Shown here: in pieces, positions 26,514-37,166 of the stretch
Layout: each line of letters begins with the position of its first letter
Numbering within the stretch: the stretch's first letter is position 1
Assembly (NCBI GenBank): GCA_029216955.1
Contig: JANAVB010015600.1
Span: 39,492,398-39,556,397, forward strand
Length of the DNA stretch: 64,000 bases
Reading direction: 5' to 3'
Source: Iris pallida
Taxonomy: Eukaryota; Streptophyta; Magnoliopsida; Asparagales; Iridaceae
The notes under the pieces: generated by a model
Databases searched by the model: none
What the model was told of the DNA's origin: nothing
What the model saw: the letters and a program-made list of their open reading frames with translations, nothing else
Position numbers and translations under genes: made by a program

Positions 26514-28445
26514 TGACTAGACCATCTAGACGACGCGGAGGATTTTATATTAGGCAGTCCTGTCTGCCTCGGGCTGGGGATAGAAATTCCGTACCCTCAT
26601 CCTCATCTTCAAGTACGCCATTGTACCGTTTTGTTCTCGGTCTATTACCGGGACAGGGTAGTTCCAGCAGGTAGGCGACTCCTCCCTCGTCGTCCAGCGT
26701 TTCTGATCCCGCATCCAGCATTTCTGATCCCGCGTCCAGCATTCCTGATCCCGCGTCCAGCATTTCTCCTGCCGACGTCTCCATGGGGGGAGCCGACGCC
26801 GAGCATATAGAGGACGGCGATCAGACTGATCCTGCCCAGGCAGGAGGTAAGAGCGACCCTCCATGCGCTCCCCCGGGCGAGACGCGTATGGAGATTTGGA
26901 CGGACGGGCCTACGAAGTAAGTTAATTAGTTAATATATATTTCTCAAATAATTTTATGTACATATATATTCATGAAAATTATTATTGTATAGATATCGGC
27001 CTCCTGCAGTACAGAGACAGTTGGGGGTATTTTTGAGGCAGAACTATGGTGGGCCTTGGATTAACTACTCAGATGCTCCCGCAGATAGTAAGGCCTTTTG
27101 GTTCACCCACTTCAAGGTAAAAATTTGTTTATTTTTAAATTTTAATAATCATTTGTGTATATTATACAACTTTTTCTATTTTACTTCTTGTAGAGGACCT
27201 ATTTCTGTCCACCACATCGGGCGGCGAAGATCGAGGCCCAATTTTTTGCCGTCGCAGGCAAGCTCATTCGTGATGCGATCCACGACCAGAAGTCTCGTGA
27301 TCGCTCCGGAAAGCCGATCCATGGTTGGATCACGCCAGAGCAGTGGACTGCGATGAAGGCTAGATTCGGCGAGCCCAGGTACCAGGAGCGGTCTGACAAG
27401 GCCAAGGTGGTGCAGTCGAGCACCAGTAAGTGGTGTGGTGGCTCCATTCCGATGACGGAGCATTTTCGTCGTCTGGTATGTTTCCTATGATGGATATTAT
27501 TTTATATATAGTTGGATAGAATGTTTAATACTAATAATAGATAATGTATTTTAAAAGGTAAAAAAGGGTGAGGACCCCAACATGGTGACCATCTTCCTGG
27601 TCACCCATCGGAGGGCTGGAGAGTTCATTGACGAGAGGGTGACGCAGGCATATGTACGTTCTATTCTTTATATTAATTTACTATAATTTTGAAAACAGGA
27701 AAAAAAATATCAATATAGACTTTAGTAAACACTTATACGTTAGCAAACATTGTTCTAGGCCGAGTTTGTTCGGCTACAAGAGGAGGCGGCTGCTGCTAGT
27801 GTGCCAGCAGAGGGAGGGGCTGGTACTTCCTTCCAGCCGCCTACAGCTCCATCGCCGGACGAGCTCTAGATGACCGTCGTTGGCGGTCTTCAGAAGGGTA
27901 CGTACTACGGTACGGGATCCTACGACGCCTATTTGGCTTCAGAGTCATCCCGGGCCCCCTCTGTCAGTGCGCAGTCTCCAGCTTCGTATGCGTCATCACG
28001 AGCGCAGGATGTGTGCAGACAGCTCCACGAGCTGCGTTGCGAGTTACAGCAGCAGATTTCTGAGGCAGCTGGGGCAGAGCGACGATCCGACGATCCGATG
28101 ATCACCGGACGATTTGATGCGGTCGAGCGTAATATACAGAAGTTGATGAGTCTGCAGTAGGCTACAACTGCCAGCTTGCACACGCTCACCGAGTCTACGC
28201 AACGCACAGAGTGTAGACAGGTCGAGCTGGAGGGATCGCAGAGGACCATGTCTGCCTCACTCACTCAGATACATACTTCGATTGAGGAGAGTTTTCAGAG
28301 GATGGTGAGTACCCTTGCTACGCATGCTGAGCGACTACGAGAGCTGGAGCAGAGACATCCTCCCGGTCCATCGACGGCGCCGACTCCAGATATTTTACTG
28401 CCTCCTACTGCCCCTACGGTGCAAGCTCACACAGGAGCAGTATGA
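26514..28445 (+). pseudogene. CACTA-1 second transposase gene (Transposase_24 / TNPA-like)
   Basis: The ATG at 26514 opens MTRPSRRRGGFYIRQ, then a Ser/Pro/Asp-rich stretch with repeats of DPASSI. Exons can be read with GT-AG borders: to about 26917; 26993-27116 (YRPPAVQRQLGVFLRQNYGG); 27193-27474 (RTYFCPPHRAAKIEAQFFAV through WITPEQWTAMKARFGEP); 27558-27653 (VKKGEDPNMVTIFLVTHRRA); and 27759 onward (AEFVRLQEEAA, later YYGTGSYDAY, then a coiled-coil-like C-terminus). The stops are TAG at about 26672, TAG at 27867 (where WMTVVGG would be normal) and TAG at 28158, ending with TGA at 28443-28445. The domain is typical of plant CACTA elements and probably binds the subterminal repeats; now inactive. 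Confidence 0.87.
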
Positions 28446-28756
28446 GTACATGCTATCCCAGATGCACGGCAGGGGTCCTCAGTGATCCAGTAGATTTTTT
28501 TTATCATCTTTGTATGTATTGGCCCTATAGGCCCATTAACCATTCTGTACACTGATTTTCATTCTTATTTGCCCTCCATTGTGGACATGTATGTTTGTTG
28601 GATATTTACTTTGTAATATTTACTTTGTTGGTATTTTCATTGTGATATTTACTTTGTGATATTTACTTTGTGATATCTACGACGGGGATGACAAATATAC
28701 CTACGCTGGGTTATAAGCGATGATCTGATATACAAAGGAGGTGCTGTCCAAATTTT
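28446..28756 (+). other. 3' non-coding part of CACTA-1 downstream of the second transposase
   Basis: About 310 bp between the stop codon and the hairpin. It contains a run of short GATATTTACTTTGT repeats (28600-28680). No ORF or RNA gene is seen; it is probably the 3' UTR and polyadenylation region. Confidence 0.5.
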
Positions 28757-29132
28757 AAAAAAATATAATGTATATTTTTGTGATGATGTGTGTCTGTGTT
28801 TACAGTGTATATGAAATACAGTGTTCGGAACTATCGATAGTTTCGATTACTGTTGTATGTTTTATCTTTGACAGAAACAACAACTGTTCAAGGTGTACTT
28901 CTGAGAGCTTCATTTTCACATCCTTCACTCTCTCGGGACATCGTACAGGATCCCGAGAAGGTGAAGGACGTGAAGAGGAAGCTCTGAGAAGTGCACCCTA
29001 AACTGTTGCTCTTTTTATCCAAGATAAAATATAGAACAGTAAGCGAAACTGTCGATGGCTCAAACACTGCACTTCACACACACTGTAAACACAGACACAC
29101 AGCATAACAAAAATACACATTATATTTTTTTA
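28757..29132. repeat. 376-bp near-perfect inverted repeat (hairpin) in CACTA-1
   Basis: The left arm (28757-28944) and right arm (28945-29132) are reverse complements over almost their whole length, with the centre in GGGACATCGTACAGGATCCC. Paired blocks include TGTGTGTCTGTGTTTACAGT, ACTTCTGAGAGCTTC and CTTCACTCTCTCGGGA, with scattered mismatches. It lies between the second transposase gene and the right subterminal repeats. Transcribed through, it would fold into one long double-stranded RNA with almost no loop. A nested fold-back MITE is the alternative, but I see no clear target duplication. Confidence 0.9.
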
Positions 29133-29149
29133 ATTTTTTTTATTATTCT

Positions 29150-29560
29150 GCGACGGATAGCGACGGATAGGTACGTCACTAAATAGCGGCGTTGCGTCGC
29201 TAACCGTCGTAATCCGTCGCTTCACTGTAGAATACTGACGTCGCTAATACGTCATTGTACGTCGCTACGATGCTGACATGGCAGGCATGCCATGTCTTCA
29301 CATAAATATATCTAGACGTCGCTAATACGTCGTACTACATCGCTAATTTTGCGACGTCAATGTTCGTCGCCCTATGTCACTAATTTTGCGACGACACAGC
29401 GACATTATGGTGACGTCGCAAACAGCGACGTAGGGCGACGAATGTGTCATCTGCGACTAGGTTTTTTACGACCTTCATTTTTCGTCGCTAAATACGTCGC
29501 TAAATAACTTTAGCGACGTATATGCATTAATTAGCGACGTATCTGGACGTGGCTAATTTG
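29150..29560. repeat. CACTA-1 right subterminal GCGACG repeats
   Basis: Dense direct and inverted copies of GCGACG and CGTCGCTAA mirror those at the left end of the element and lead into the terminal repeat that ends at 29576. Confidence 0.85.
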
Positions 29561-29576
29561 GCTTATTTTTGTAGTA

Positions 29577-30489
29577 TCCTGAGTCAATCCTCTTCGAGTA
29601 TTAATGAAGAAGCCCAGCACACTCAATTCTAGGCTTGCTATATGGGCTATATTATTAGCACAATATGATATGGTCTATGTTCCCCAAAAGTCTGTGAAAG
29701 GTCAAGCACTAGCTAATTTCTTAGCAGCTCATCTTGTCCCTGAAACATCTAAGCTCTATGACAAAATTCCAGACGAAACATTGGAATCAAATATGATCTC
29801 AGAAGAACTTCCTACTTGGCATTTGTTCTTCGACGGAGCATCTAGAATTGGACCTGGAGGTACCCTTGTCGCTGGAGTGGAAATTGTTCCTGTCTCACCA
29901 GATGGATTAGCTATTCAGAGAGCTTATTCCTTAGATGAGTCATGCTCTAATAATGTAGCAGAATACAATGCTTTGCTCATTAGACTCCAATTAGCTAAAC
30001 AACTGAATATTGAATATCTCGAAGTATATGGCGATTCTAAGCTGATTGTTAATCAGGTTAGAGGCATATACGAAGTCCGACATCAAGATCTGGTACTATA
30101 TCACGAAGCAGAAATCATAATAGCTTTTTCATTTAAAGGGTTCTTCATCGAACATGTACGTCGAGCTTGTAATACAGAAGCTGATGCCTTAGCTAACTTG
30201 GCTGCGGTCTTAGCAGTTCCTGTCAAAAGACAACAAATGGTTGTTATTTCCAATAGAGAACTATTTTGTATTGAAAACAACCATAATATTGAATTCAGTA
30301 ATTCGACTGAAGTCAATGCCACCAGTGAAGACTGGAGAGCACCTTTCATCGACTTTGCAGTATATGACATACTACCTGAAGATCCTAAAGAAGCTACAAG
30401 TATCCGTCGGCGATTGCTTCGATTCTACTATAATCATACCACCAAAACTCTCTTTCAAAGGACTTTTGATGGATTACTCTTAAGATGAC
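29577..30489 (+). pseudogene. Tat1 RNase H end, linker and additional RNase H (aRNH)
   Basis: Continuation of the Tat1 polyprotein after CACTA-1. The first codons after the join include TGA where Tat2 reads Arg (HIISRFNPLRVLMKKPSTLN); then the frame is open to 30486. It holds the second, archaeal-type RNase H found in the Tat/Ogre branch of Ty3/gypsy elements: LFFDGASRIGPGG (catalytic Asp), NNVAEYNALL (Glu), YGDSKLIVNQV (Asp) and NTEADALANLA (Asp). The active-site set looks complete, but the polyprotein around it is broken. Confidence 0.9.
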
Positions 30490-31555
30490 TTGTTGGTGAT
30501 AAAGCAAAGCAGATATTACGATAAGCTCATGACGACGTTTGTGGAGCACATCAGCCCGGTCCCAAATTATAAGATCGTATCCGACGTATGGGCTACTACT
30601 GGCCCTCTATGGTATCAGATGCCATTGACTATGCTAGAAAATGCCGAGCATGTCAGATTCATACAGATTTTATTCACCAACCGTCAGAATTTTTTCATCC
30701 AACTGCTGCCTCATGGCCCTTTGAAGCTTGGGGCATGGATATAATTGGTCCTATTAATCCTCCTTCATCTAAAGGACATCGGTTCATCTTGGTTATAACC
30801 GATTATTTCTCTAAATGGGCTGAAGCTATTCCTTTAGCTGAAGTAAAAACTAGTAGTGTCATCAACTTCATCAAACATCATGTGATATACAGATTTGGTG
30901 TACCTCGTCGAATTATTCATGATAATAGGCCACAATTCGTCAGTTAGAAGTTTAATAGGTTCTGTGATGACAACAGAATTAATGATATTGCTTCTACGGC
31001 CTATAATCCTGTAGATAACGGGTTAGCTGAAGCATTAAACAAAACTATTATCAAACTCCTTAAAAAGTTTATTTCTATTAACAAATATAACTGGAGTGAG
31101 AAATTCAAATTCCACAGGTTGCACACATTTTTCTCTAGTATATGGATGTGAAGCTGTCTTACCATTGGAAATTCAAATTATATCCTTGAGAATTGCTATT
31201 GCTAATGAACTTACCACAGAAAACAATGATCGTCTCCGGCTTCAAGAATTGGAGGCACTCGATGAGAAAAGATTACTGGCCCAACAACATATCGAACTTT
31301 ATCAAGCCTAGATTTCAAAAGCTTTCAATCGCAAAGTCAAAGTACGAACATTTCAGGAAGACGAGCTAGTTTTTACAGTCAGACGTCCCATGACTATGAC
31401 TCATATGAGCAAAGGCAAGTTCGAGGCGAAATGGGAAGGTTCATATGTGATAAATAAGGTTTTCTCAAATAGAGCCTATCAATTAACAGATATGGATGGC
31501 AGAATTGCTATGATGTCTATCAATGGTTAATTTCTCAAGAAATATTATGTATAAA
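30490..31555 (+). pseudogene. Tat1 integrase (broken)
   Basis: The zinc-binding part reads ARKCRACQIH; the core has WGMDIIGPINPPSS (first Asp), IIHDNRPQF (second Asp, with Arg where Tat2 and the family have Gly) and NGLAEALNKTI (Glu). A stop lies after QFVS at about 30946, an internal gap removes part of the segment after YNWSEKFK, and another TAG lies near 31309. The C-terminal chromodomain-like tail is absent; the protein ends around GKFEAKWEGSYVI and the Tat-type finish near 31530. It belongs to the same reading unit as the RT at 10349. Confidence 0.9.
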
Positions 31556-31634
31556 AGCAAAATGTTCTTCATTCAGAGAAATAATGTAAATAAAAGTTCA
31601 TTTTTATTTAAAAGCAGAAAAGAGTAACATAATA

Positions 31635-31919
31635 TTAAGGACGGGGACGAGGACCCGATCCTTCCTGATTAAATACATGATTGGCCAGTAATTCAAACAT
31701 CTCGTTGTCTGAACACACTAGAAACTCACAGGCAGCCACCCTTACTACTTTTTCTTCGGCAGTCTTCCCAGGCTCCACTAGCTTGGCAATCAAGTCCTGC
31801 TCTGGTACAGGAGCGGTTGAGCCTTCACCCACTTCTTTCTGAGGAGGCAGTGGAGGCTCAGCAGGAGGCGTCTCGGTCATTCCTTCGATCTTTAGAGTGA
31901 GCAAATCTTTGGAAGACAT
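31635..31919 (-). CDS. Small antisense acidic ORF of the Tat elements
   Basis: A 94-codon ORF on the strand opposite Tat1's pol, just past integrase: MSSKDLLTLKIEGM..., a Pro/Glu-rich middle (PPAEPPLPPQKEVGEGS), then EQDLIAKLVEPGKTAEEK and CEFLVCSDNEMFELLANHVF. A homologue lies in the same relative place in Tat2 (59457-59751, plus strand) with the same order of blocks, so it is conserved between elements. It may be the last exon of the antisense gene or a gene of its own. I recognise no known domain. Confidence 0.6.
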   Translation of the reverse strand: MSSKDLLTLKIEGMTETPPAEPPLPPQKEVGEGSTAPVPEQDLIAKLVEPGKTAEEKVVRVAACEFLVCSDNEMFELLANHVFNQEGSGPRPRP

Positions 31920-32218
31920 TTTGTGCAGAGAGAAAAGAAGTTGACGATATCTACAGAAGTTTTATTCTATTTGTAGACAGAACAACTAGATGTTTGACTT
32001 CGAGAAAGGATGCGACTATTATTCTTCAAAAGAAGTCCAACTGTTTATTCATTTATTCCCTTTCTCGAGAATCGAGATGACTATTCGTTCATTTAGTGTC
32101 TCTTTCTCGAAAACAGAAGTGATTGTTCATTCATTCACTTTCTTTGACTTATCATTCATTCATCCATTAATCTTGTTATTTATTGTTTCTTATTTACTTT
32201 ATTTTAAATAACAGGAAT

Positions 32219-32420
32219 TCACGTCCCCCATACCTCTGAATTTCGATTATCTACATCAGCAACTTGTCACGTCCTTATTACCTCTGATAAAGTTGTCTAT
32301 TGAAATAACAGTATTTCTAAACTTTATATTCTGCCACGTCCACATTACCTCTGAGCAGATATAATAAATATTGTTATTTTCTAAATCAAGAAATATATCA
32401 TGTCTAGTACCTCTGAATAT
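32219..32420. repeat. Four dispersed CACGTCC/TACCTCTGA motifs
   Basis: The motif (T)CACGTCC...TACCTCTGA or a near copy appears about every 65 bp, around 32222, 32266, 32335 and 32398. Tat2 has one clear reverse-complement copy at 58970-58990. It lies between the antisense ORF at 31635 and the coiled-coil part of the antisense gene. Function unknown; a binding site or small minisatellite is possible. Confidence 0.55.
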
Positions 32421-32562
32421 ATTTTCTATTCTATTACTTATATCTATAACAAGATATGCAACAAGTAATGGAACCACATAAAAAGTTTCTCATTTTATTT
32501 CTATTTTTAAAAAAAGAGATACATTGTAATAAAAAAAGACAATAAGCTTTGCTCATTCTATT

Positions 32563-33420
32563 CTGAAGGATAAGTAATAAGTTCTACAATTTGCTTCTTC
32601 AAAACTTGAACTCTTTCATCACGAGAATTTAGCACTCTCTGTCTGGCTTCGACTCTTCCTGATTCAGGATCGAATGGTTGCAAAGCAGCAGTTTGACGTG
32701 TTAGTTCTTCATTCTATAGACATTCAAATTCTTCCTTCTGATGCTTCAAAGCATCTATTTGATTAACAACAGCTTGATACAATTAACTTTCTTGTTCTAA
32801 GCTCTGCTTGACAGTTTGGAGTTCTGCTTGAAGCTAGGCAATTTTAGCCTCCAGATCAGCAGCCTTCTTCTCTTCCTCTGCAGTCTTAGTCTTATGACTC
32901 TCAGCAATAACAGCTGCATCAGCGATTTGGATGTCTAATTCGGAGGATTGTCTAGTAAAGGCCAGCAAAAATGCCTCAAAATTGGCTTTACTAGTTTTTG
33001 CTTCTCGAGCCATAGCCTCATATTCTGTGTTTACTAGTTGCTCGATATCTCCTTTTTTAGCTTCTTGTAAGCTTTAATTGAGCCCTCCAACTCATTCAAA
33101 ATGTGTTCCAAAAATGTAGCCTAAGCCTCGTCTCCTTGGCTTGGGATACCTCCAATCAAGAATGAAGAGGGAGTTCTGATGGTACTAAAAGGAATATCCT
33201 ATCTCTCCATTACTCTATGAACTAAGGGCTCTAGAGACGTGAAGAAAACCTTCGTAAAGGAAGCCACCAGGAATTTGTTAGTTGCCATGGCTCCTGGAGT
33301 AGCTACTACTTCCGCTGGAGTCTTTACAGTTTTAATTGGTGGAGGCACTTCATCTTGAGCGCTGATGTGAGAAGAGCTTCCCTCCCCTGCTACAGTCCCT
33401 GTGGGTTCTTCTGTAAATTA
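32563..33420 (-). pseudogene. Antisense PMD gene of Tat1: coiled-coil exon(s)
   Basis: Minus-strand reading gives a long helical region rich in Glu, Lys, Gln and Ala: TSKANFEAFLLAFTRQ, EEEKKAADLEAKIA, LQAELQTVKQSLEQES, DALKHQKEEFECL and ERVQVLKKQIVELI. The heptad-like pattern suggests a coiled coil. In-frame TAG, TAA and TAG stops break it, as does another stop near 33209. Upstream part: ISAQDEVPPPIKTVKTPAEV. It follows the acidic exon at 33461 on the same strand and is read as the C-terminal part of the PMD gene. Weaker alternative: a separate coiled-coil gene. Confidence 0.6.
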
Positions 33421-33460
33421 CATATGTCATTTATATTAGCAATATACAATGCTGAAGGAG

Positions 33461-34129
33461 CTATGACAAATAGATCATGTTTAGAAATTTACCTGAGCTG
33501 GGTATAGCATGAGGAGTCTCAAGAGGTTTGACTATATCTGGTTGAAGCATTGACAGGGTCTCTACAGACATAGTAGCTTGACTACTTCCTGCTCCGGATT
33601 CAGTCTGAAGTGGCAGAGTTATTAGAGTTTGATCTGCTAATTCTGCTGCCACTCCAGACATTTCAGGTTTCTCAGAGATTATGGGTTCATCGATCTTGGG
33701 ATTGATAAGTCCGTAATCGATAACCACATTCTCCTCATCTTCAGCAGTTGAAGGATCTTCATCAGCTGAGAGTTCCTGAGGTGATGGTGCATTCACTAAA
33801 GTTTGTTTTTCCTTAGTGATGTTATTCCAAACATCATCATATGTTTCATCACCAAAGTCACAATCAGCTAACGCTTCAATCATCGCCTCTTCAGAATGAG
33901 TAGACTCTTAAGCTTTTTGAGGATCTTGTAGAGGCAAATCCTTCTCTAGAGAGGTGGCTTCCGGTCTTATAGGAGTTGGAGATGGAACGGTTATCCCCGC
34001 AGCAGCAAGTACATTTACGGGAATACCTACCGTCACAACTTCTAATCTCGAAGCTTCTACAGTGGTAGTAAAAGGCTGGACATCTGCTGAAATAGCCAAT
34101 ACAAGAAAAGAGATCAATTTAATATACAT
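33461..34129 (-). pseudogene. Antisense PMD gene of Tat1: acidic middle exon
   Basis: Minus-strand frame 34129-33908 (DVQPFTTTVEASRLEV, later PTPIRPEATSLEKDL) runs through one TAA stop into 33883-33461 (ALADCDFGDETYDDVWNNI, STAEDEENVVIDYGLINPKI). Low-complexity acidic sequence without a recognised domain. A likely splice donor (AGGTAAATTT) lies near 33493 and an acceptor lies upstream, near 34093 (TTTCAGCAG). Confidence 0.55.
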
Positions 34130-34229
34130 TTTTTGACAAAAAATTATATATATTAGGATATATCACAATCTTGATATTACCTTCTTGAGATGGTATTTCT
34201 TCAGCAACTACCAACTTCCTTCTGACCTC

Positions 34230-34817
34230 TCAGTGTAGTGATGCGACCGGCTCTACAGCAGCTCCGGTGCGATCACTCTCCGGATCGATCAAAGAAGTAG
34301 ATGTTCCTCCTTCTATGACTCTCCCCTGCTTCTGAATAGAAGGAGTGATGTCCTTCTCTCTAGAGGAAGAACTAAGGAGCATCTGTTTTGATTGAGAATG
34401 AGTTGTTATCGTGGTCATTGGTTTATTGATAACCAGTGATGTTCTCCTCTTCTTCTCTGGAGCTCTTGAAGAGTCGGGTCTATTATCCCGTTGAGGAGGG
34501 GCCTTTGTCTCCTTAGTCTTTCTTTTCTTCAAACCCTTAGTAGGGAATTTCTCTTTCTGCACCTTTATGGATACGTCCAGAGGATCTTGAACTTCATCAG
34601 CATAGTTCATTAAAATTGATGCCTCCAGTGGTGGATCTGCAGGATCTTTGTCTTTTGCATCCCGAAAAGAGTGAGCAGTGTGTTTTCCCTGTTTGGATCT
34701 CTTTTTACTTGTGAAGGTGTGTGCAGGATGGAAGTTTTCAGTGAATGTGTTTGCTGAAGTATAGAAGTTTGCGTATGTATATAACATACACGGGTCATAT
34801 GGAAGATTGTAGGGCAT
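34230..34817 (-). pseudogene. Antisense PMD gene of Tat1: basic linker exon
   Basis: An open frame of 195 codons rich in Lys, Arg, Ser and Thr: TFTSKKRSKQGKHTAHSF, KGLKKRKTKETKAPPQ, RAPEKKRRTSLVI. The basic clusters look like nuclear localisation signals. It follows the PMD end (stop near 34857) with only a short gap, so it is probably the next part of the same protein after a frameshift or stop. Confidence 0.55.
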
Positions 34818-34856
34818 GAAAAATATAGCTTTTGTACCCCGGGCGTTGTAAAAGCT

Positions 34857-36281
34857 CTAGGCCCTAGCCCCATCGATAAGGTAACCCTTGGCCTGTAGGC
34901 AAGTGGTGGCGTTACCCACATGAAGCTGATCATATTCGAACTGCCGTACAAATCGACTTGGCAAGTACGGTTCCAAATAGCACTCTTCCTGGAATCTGTA
35001 GACCAAGTGAGAGGGACGGATCGCCTGCAGCCACGAAAAAAAGGGTGGGCTTAAATGGAGTGATTCTACAGCTAAATCCATCATTTGTGGAGACATAGCC
35101 TCATACCCATGAGGAGGCCCAATACACTGAAAATTCTATCCTGATCCACGGTTCAAGGCAAATCTGCACTCTGAAAGAGCAGTATATTGCCAGTGAGCGC
35201 TGGAAAAGCGTCTGATGAAGCCTCCATCGACAGTTCCCATATCCGGGTTCATTAAACAGGGATAGTGAAGCAATAGCCATCCGAATAGATAGGTGTATGG
35301 CATCTCGGTACGAGGGAAATCTTGCCTCGCCGCTTTGTCATTTAGCATGGTCTGTACAAAATAATGCAATCCTGCGTTCAAGCGGCAGGTCAAGGCCGAT
35401 AAGAGATCCATCTTGTATCCAAAGACAAGACGTGTTGCAGCAAACAGGACGCCCCGATGGAATCTGTCGACTGCACTGGCTCCTGGAACTATAAAGCGTC
35501 GTAGCCATAAAGATAGAAAATCCGCTAGCTGGGCCTCTTGAGATATGGATTTGTAACCATGTCTAAGGTAACTCTGGAGAGTGTCGCCAGCCTTGAACGG
35601 ATGCAAATCCTTATTTAGTGTGACATCTTCATGATCATGTTGCTCCATCAGATATTGCATGTCGCTCTGATTGAAGGGTTCAAAGAAACGAGGAGCACAG
35701 GCTTGACTTTCAAGTGGCTTGTCCTCCTGTGCATGACCCAAGAAGAGATATGGCATCCACTTGGTGGTATAACAAGTACCTGCAGTGGCGCTTTTGTAGT
35801 AGAGCGAGCAGATCTTATAGTGATGCAGTAATTCTTGGAAGACGGCGATCATTTGAGGGTTCTCCTCTGCCATAGCATCCAATTTGTCATTTGTGGGCAC
35901 ATACTCTTCGTATGGATTATCGCCCATTGGTAGGTGAGAAAGATATTCCATCTCATGAAAGGAAAATTCCATTTCTCCATGGGGAGTCATGAAAGTCCCA
36001 GTGCTTTTATTGTACCTCTCTACTAGAGCCAAGAACATATGAGCGTTCGGGCGAATGCCATTTACTGTAGTCCAGATGGCATTGTAGAGACCCAGATCAA
36101 GGAGCTTGTCCTTGAATTGATCCAAAATCCAAATAGATAAGTTGCTCCAGCGCTTCATCTTTGGGTTAACTAGACCTGTCATACGCATAGCGCGATCTGG
36201 ATATCTTTTTTCAGCTTTTGCAAATGTATTTACAAAAATGGGTATTCTGACCGAAAGGAGCAGGGAGGAATCCTCGGGAGG
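34857..36281 (-). pseudogene. Antisense plant mobile domain (PMD) protein of Tat1, main domain
   Basis: On the strand opposite Tat1's pol. The frame opens upstream of 36188 (SSLLLSVRIPIFVNTFAKAE) and contains a plant mobile (aminotransferase-like) domain: LSIWILDQFKDKLLDLGLYN, GEMEFSFHEMEYLSHLPMGD, YLRHGYKSISQEAQLADFLS, PYTYLFGWLLLHYPCL. One TAG at 35136-35138 is followed in the same frame by the usual domain end (YLEPYLPSRFVRQFEYDQ). PMD proteins such as MAIN and MAIL1 act in plant nuclei, and related forms are known in Ty3/gypsy elements; here the role is unknown. CACTA-4 cuts the gene at 36282; its 5' exons continue at 54384. Confidence 0.82.
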
Positions 36282-36439
36282 ACTACAACCAAAAGACCTA
36301 TTAATGACGTTTGATAAGTGGTTTTCATGATGGCTAATGTGAAAGCGTCATCAAAGTTCAGCAAGACTAGAATCTATGACGGTTTATATTAAAAATGTTA
36401 TTGATAGTGCTCCAGTGATACGAGCGTTATAAAAAAAGC

Positions 36440-36720
36440 ACAAAAATTTAAGTCGAAACCTCGACTCCCCCGCAATTCTCCCGTACTTAAGAAAATTCTA
36501 AACCCTCTCTCTTTCTCCTTCCCCTTCTCCTTCCGCTCCCCAACTCCCCTCAGCCCACCCCGCTCCCCCATTCCCCTCAGCCCGCTCTCCACTCCCCAAC
36601 TTCCCTCAGCCCGTTCCTCGCTTCCCTCGGTTACAGACTCCACCGCAGAGGGAAGGTTGTCACCGGCGTAGCCTTCACCACCGGTTTGTCCTAAAATCTC
36701 GATCATTGCTTATTTTATGT
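36440..36720. other. CT-rich block in CACTA-4, possible captured promoter or 5' UTR
   Basis: Plus-strand pyrimidine-rich stretch with three loose copies of a unit containing CTCCCCAACTCCCCTCAGCC. Such CT-rich tracts are common in plant 5' UTRs. The bases after it (36780-36890) include TTAGGGTTTCCC-like leader sequence. No exon is recognised. To 37065 I see nothing else. Confidence 0.4.
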
Positions 36721-37065
36721 CCTAAATTCTGCCTCGACATGATTTTAGTAAAATCTTCTAATTTTTGACAACCATACATGCATCCATCTCCCCAAAATTA
36801 GGGTTCTTTTAGGGTTTCCCAATATCTCCGTCCACGTCGGCGATGATCCGAAAAGGGCTGCATCATCGTTGACTTCTCTTGATTAAGTGAGTGATTTTGA
36901 TTTGGATTTTTTCCCTAAAAAAAGATTTTGTTGGAAATTGTTCTATGTGCGCTTCATGTTCGATGAAATAATTGTAAGTACCAAATGCTTGTGTTCTTTG
37001 ATTTTTTTTTTTTCTGTTTGTTCTTGTTCAAGGGAGTGTAATTGCATTTGGGGAGCAGAGTCTGA

Positions 37066-37166
37066 AGCCTCTCCACAGTCACAGCCGCGACCCGACGAGG
37101 TGCTGTGCGTGCCTGCGAGCCGAGTCCGAAGCCTCCCTTCAGATTCTGACACTAAATTCTGGGGTA
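37066..37166. repeat. Duplicated segment, copy A left part (ends at CACTA-2 insertion)
   Basis: 101 bp that match 52981-53081 at nearly every position (AGCCTCTCCACAG ... CTGGGGTA). It stops exactly at the left end of CACTA-2; the matching right part resumes at 50908. The last three bases, GTA, are the target duplication. Confidence 0.92.

Larger units (their letters stand above)
11348..29576 (+). mobile_element. CACTA-1: En/Spm-type DNA transposon, 18.2 kb with nested LARD-2
   Basis: The ends are terminal inverted repeats: the left starts TACTACTAAAATATG and the right end reads TACTACAAAAATAAG on the minus strand, about 25 of 30 bases matching. The 3-bp target duplication TCC lies at 11345-11347 and 29577-29579, and removing the element rejoins the Tat1 reading frame. 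Subterminal GCGACG/CGTCGC repeats fill 11364-11560 and 29150-29560. Inside are two transposase genes on the plus strand (TNP2-type, then Transposase_24-type), both broken. Without LARD-2 the element is about 8.6 kb. Both termini read TACTA where CACTA is usual. Confidence 0.93.
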
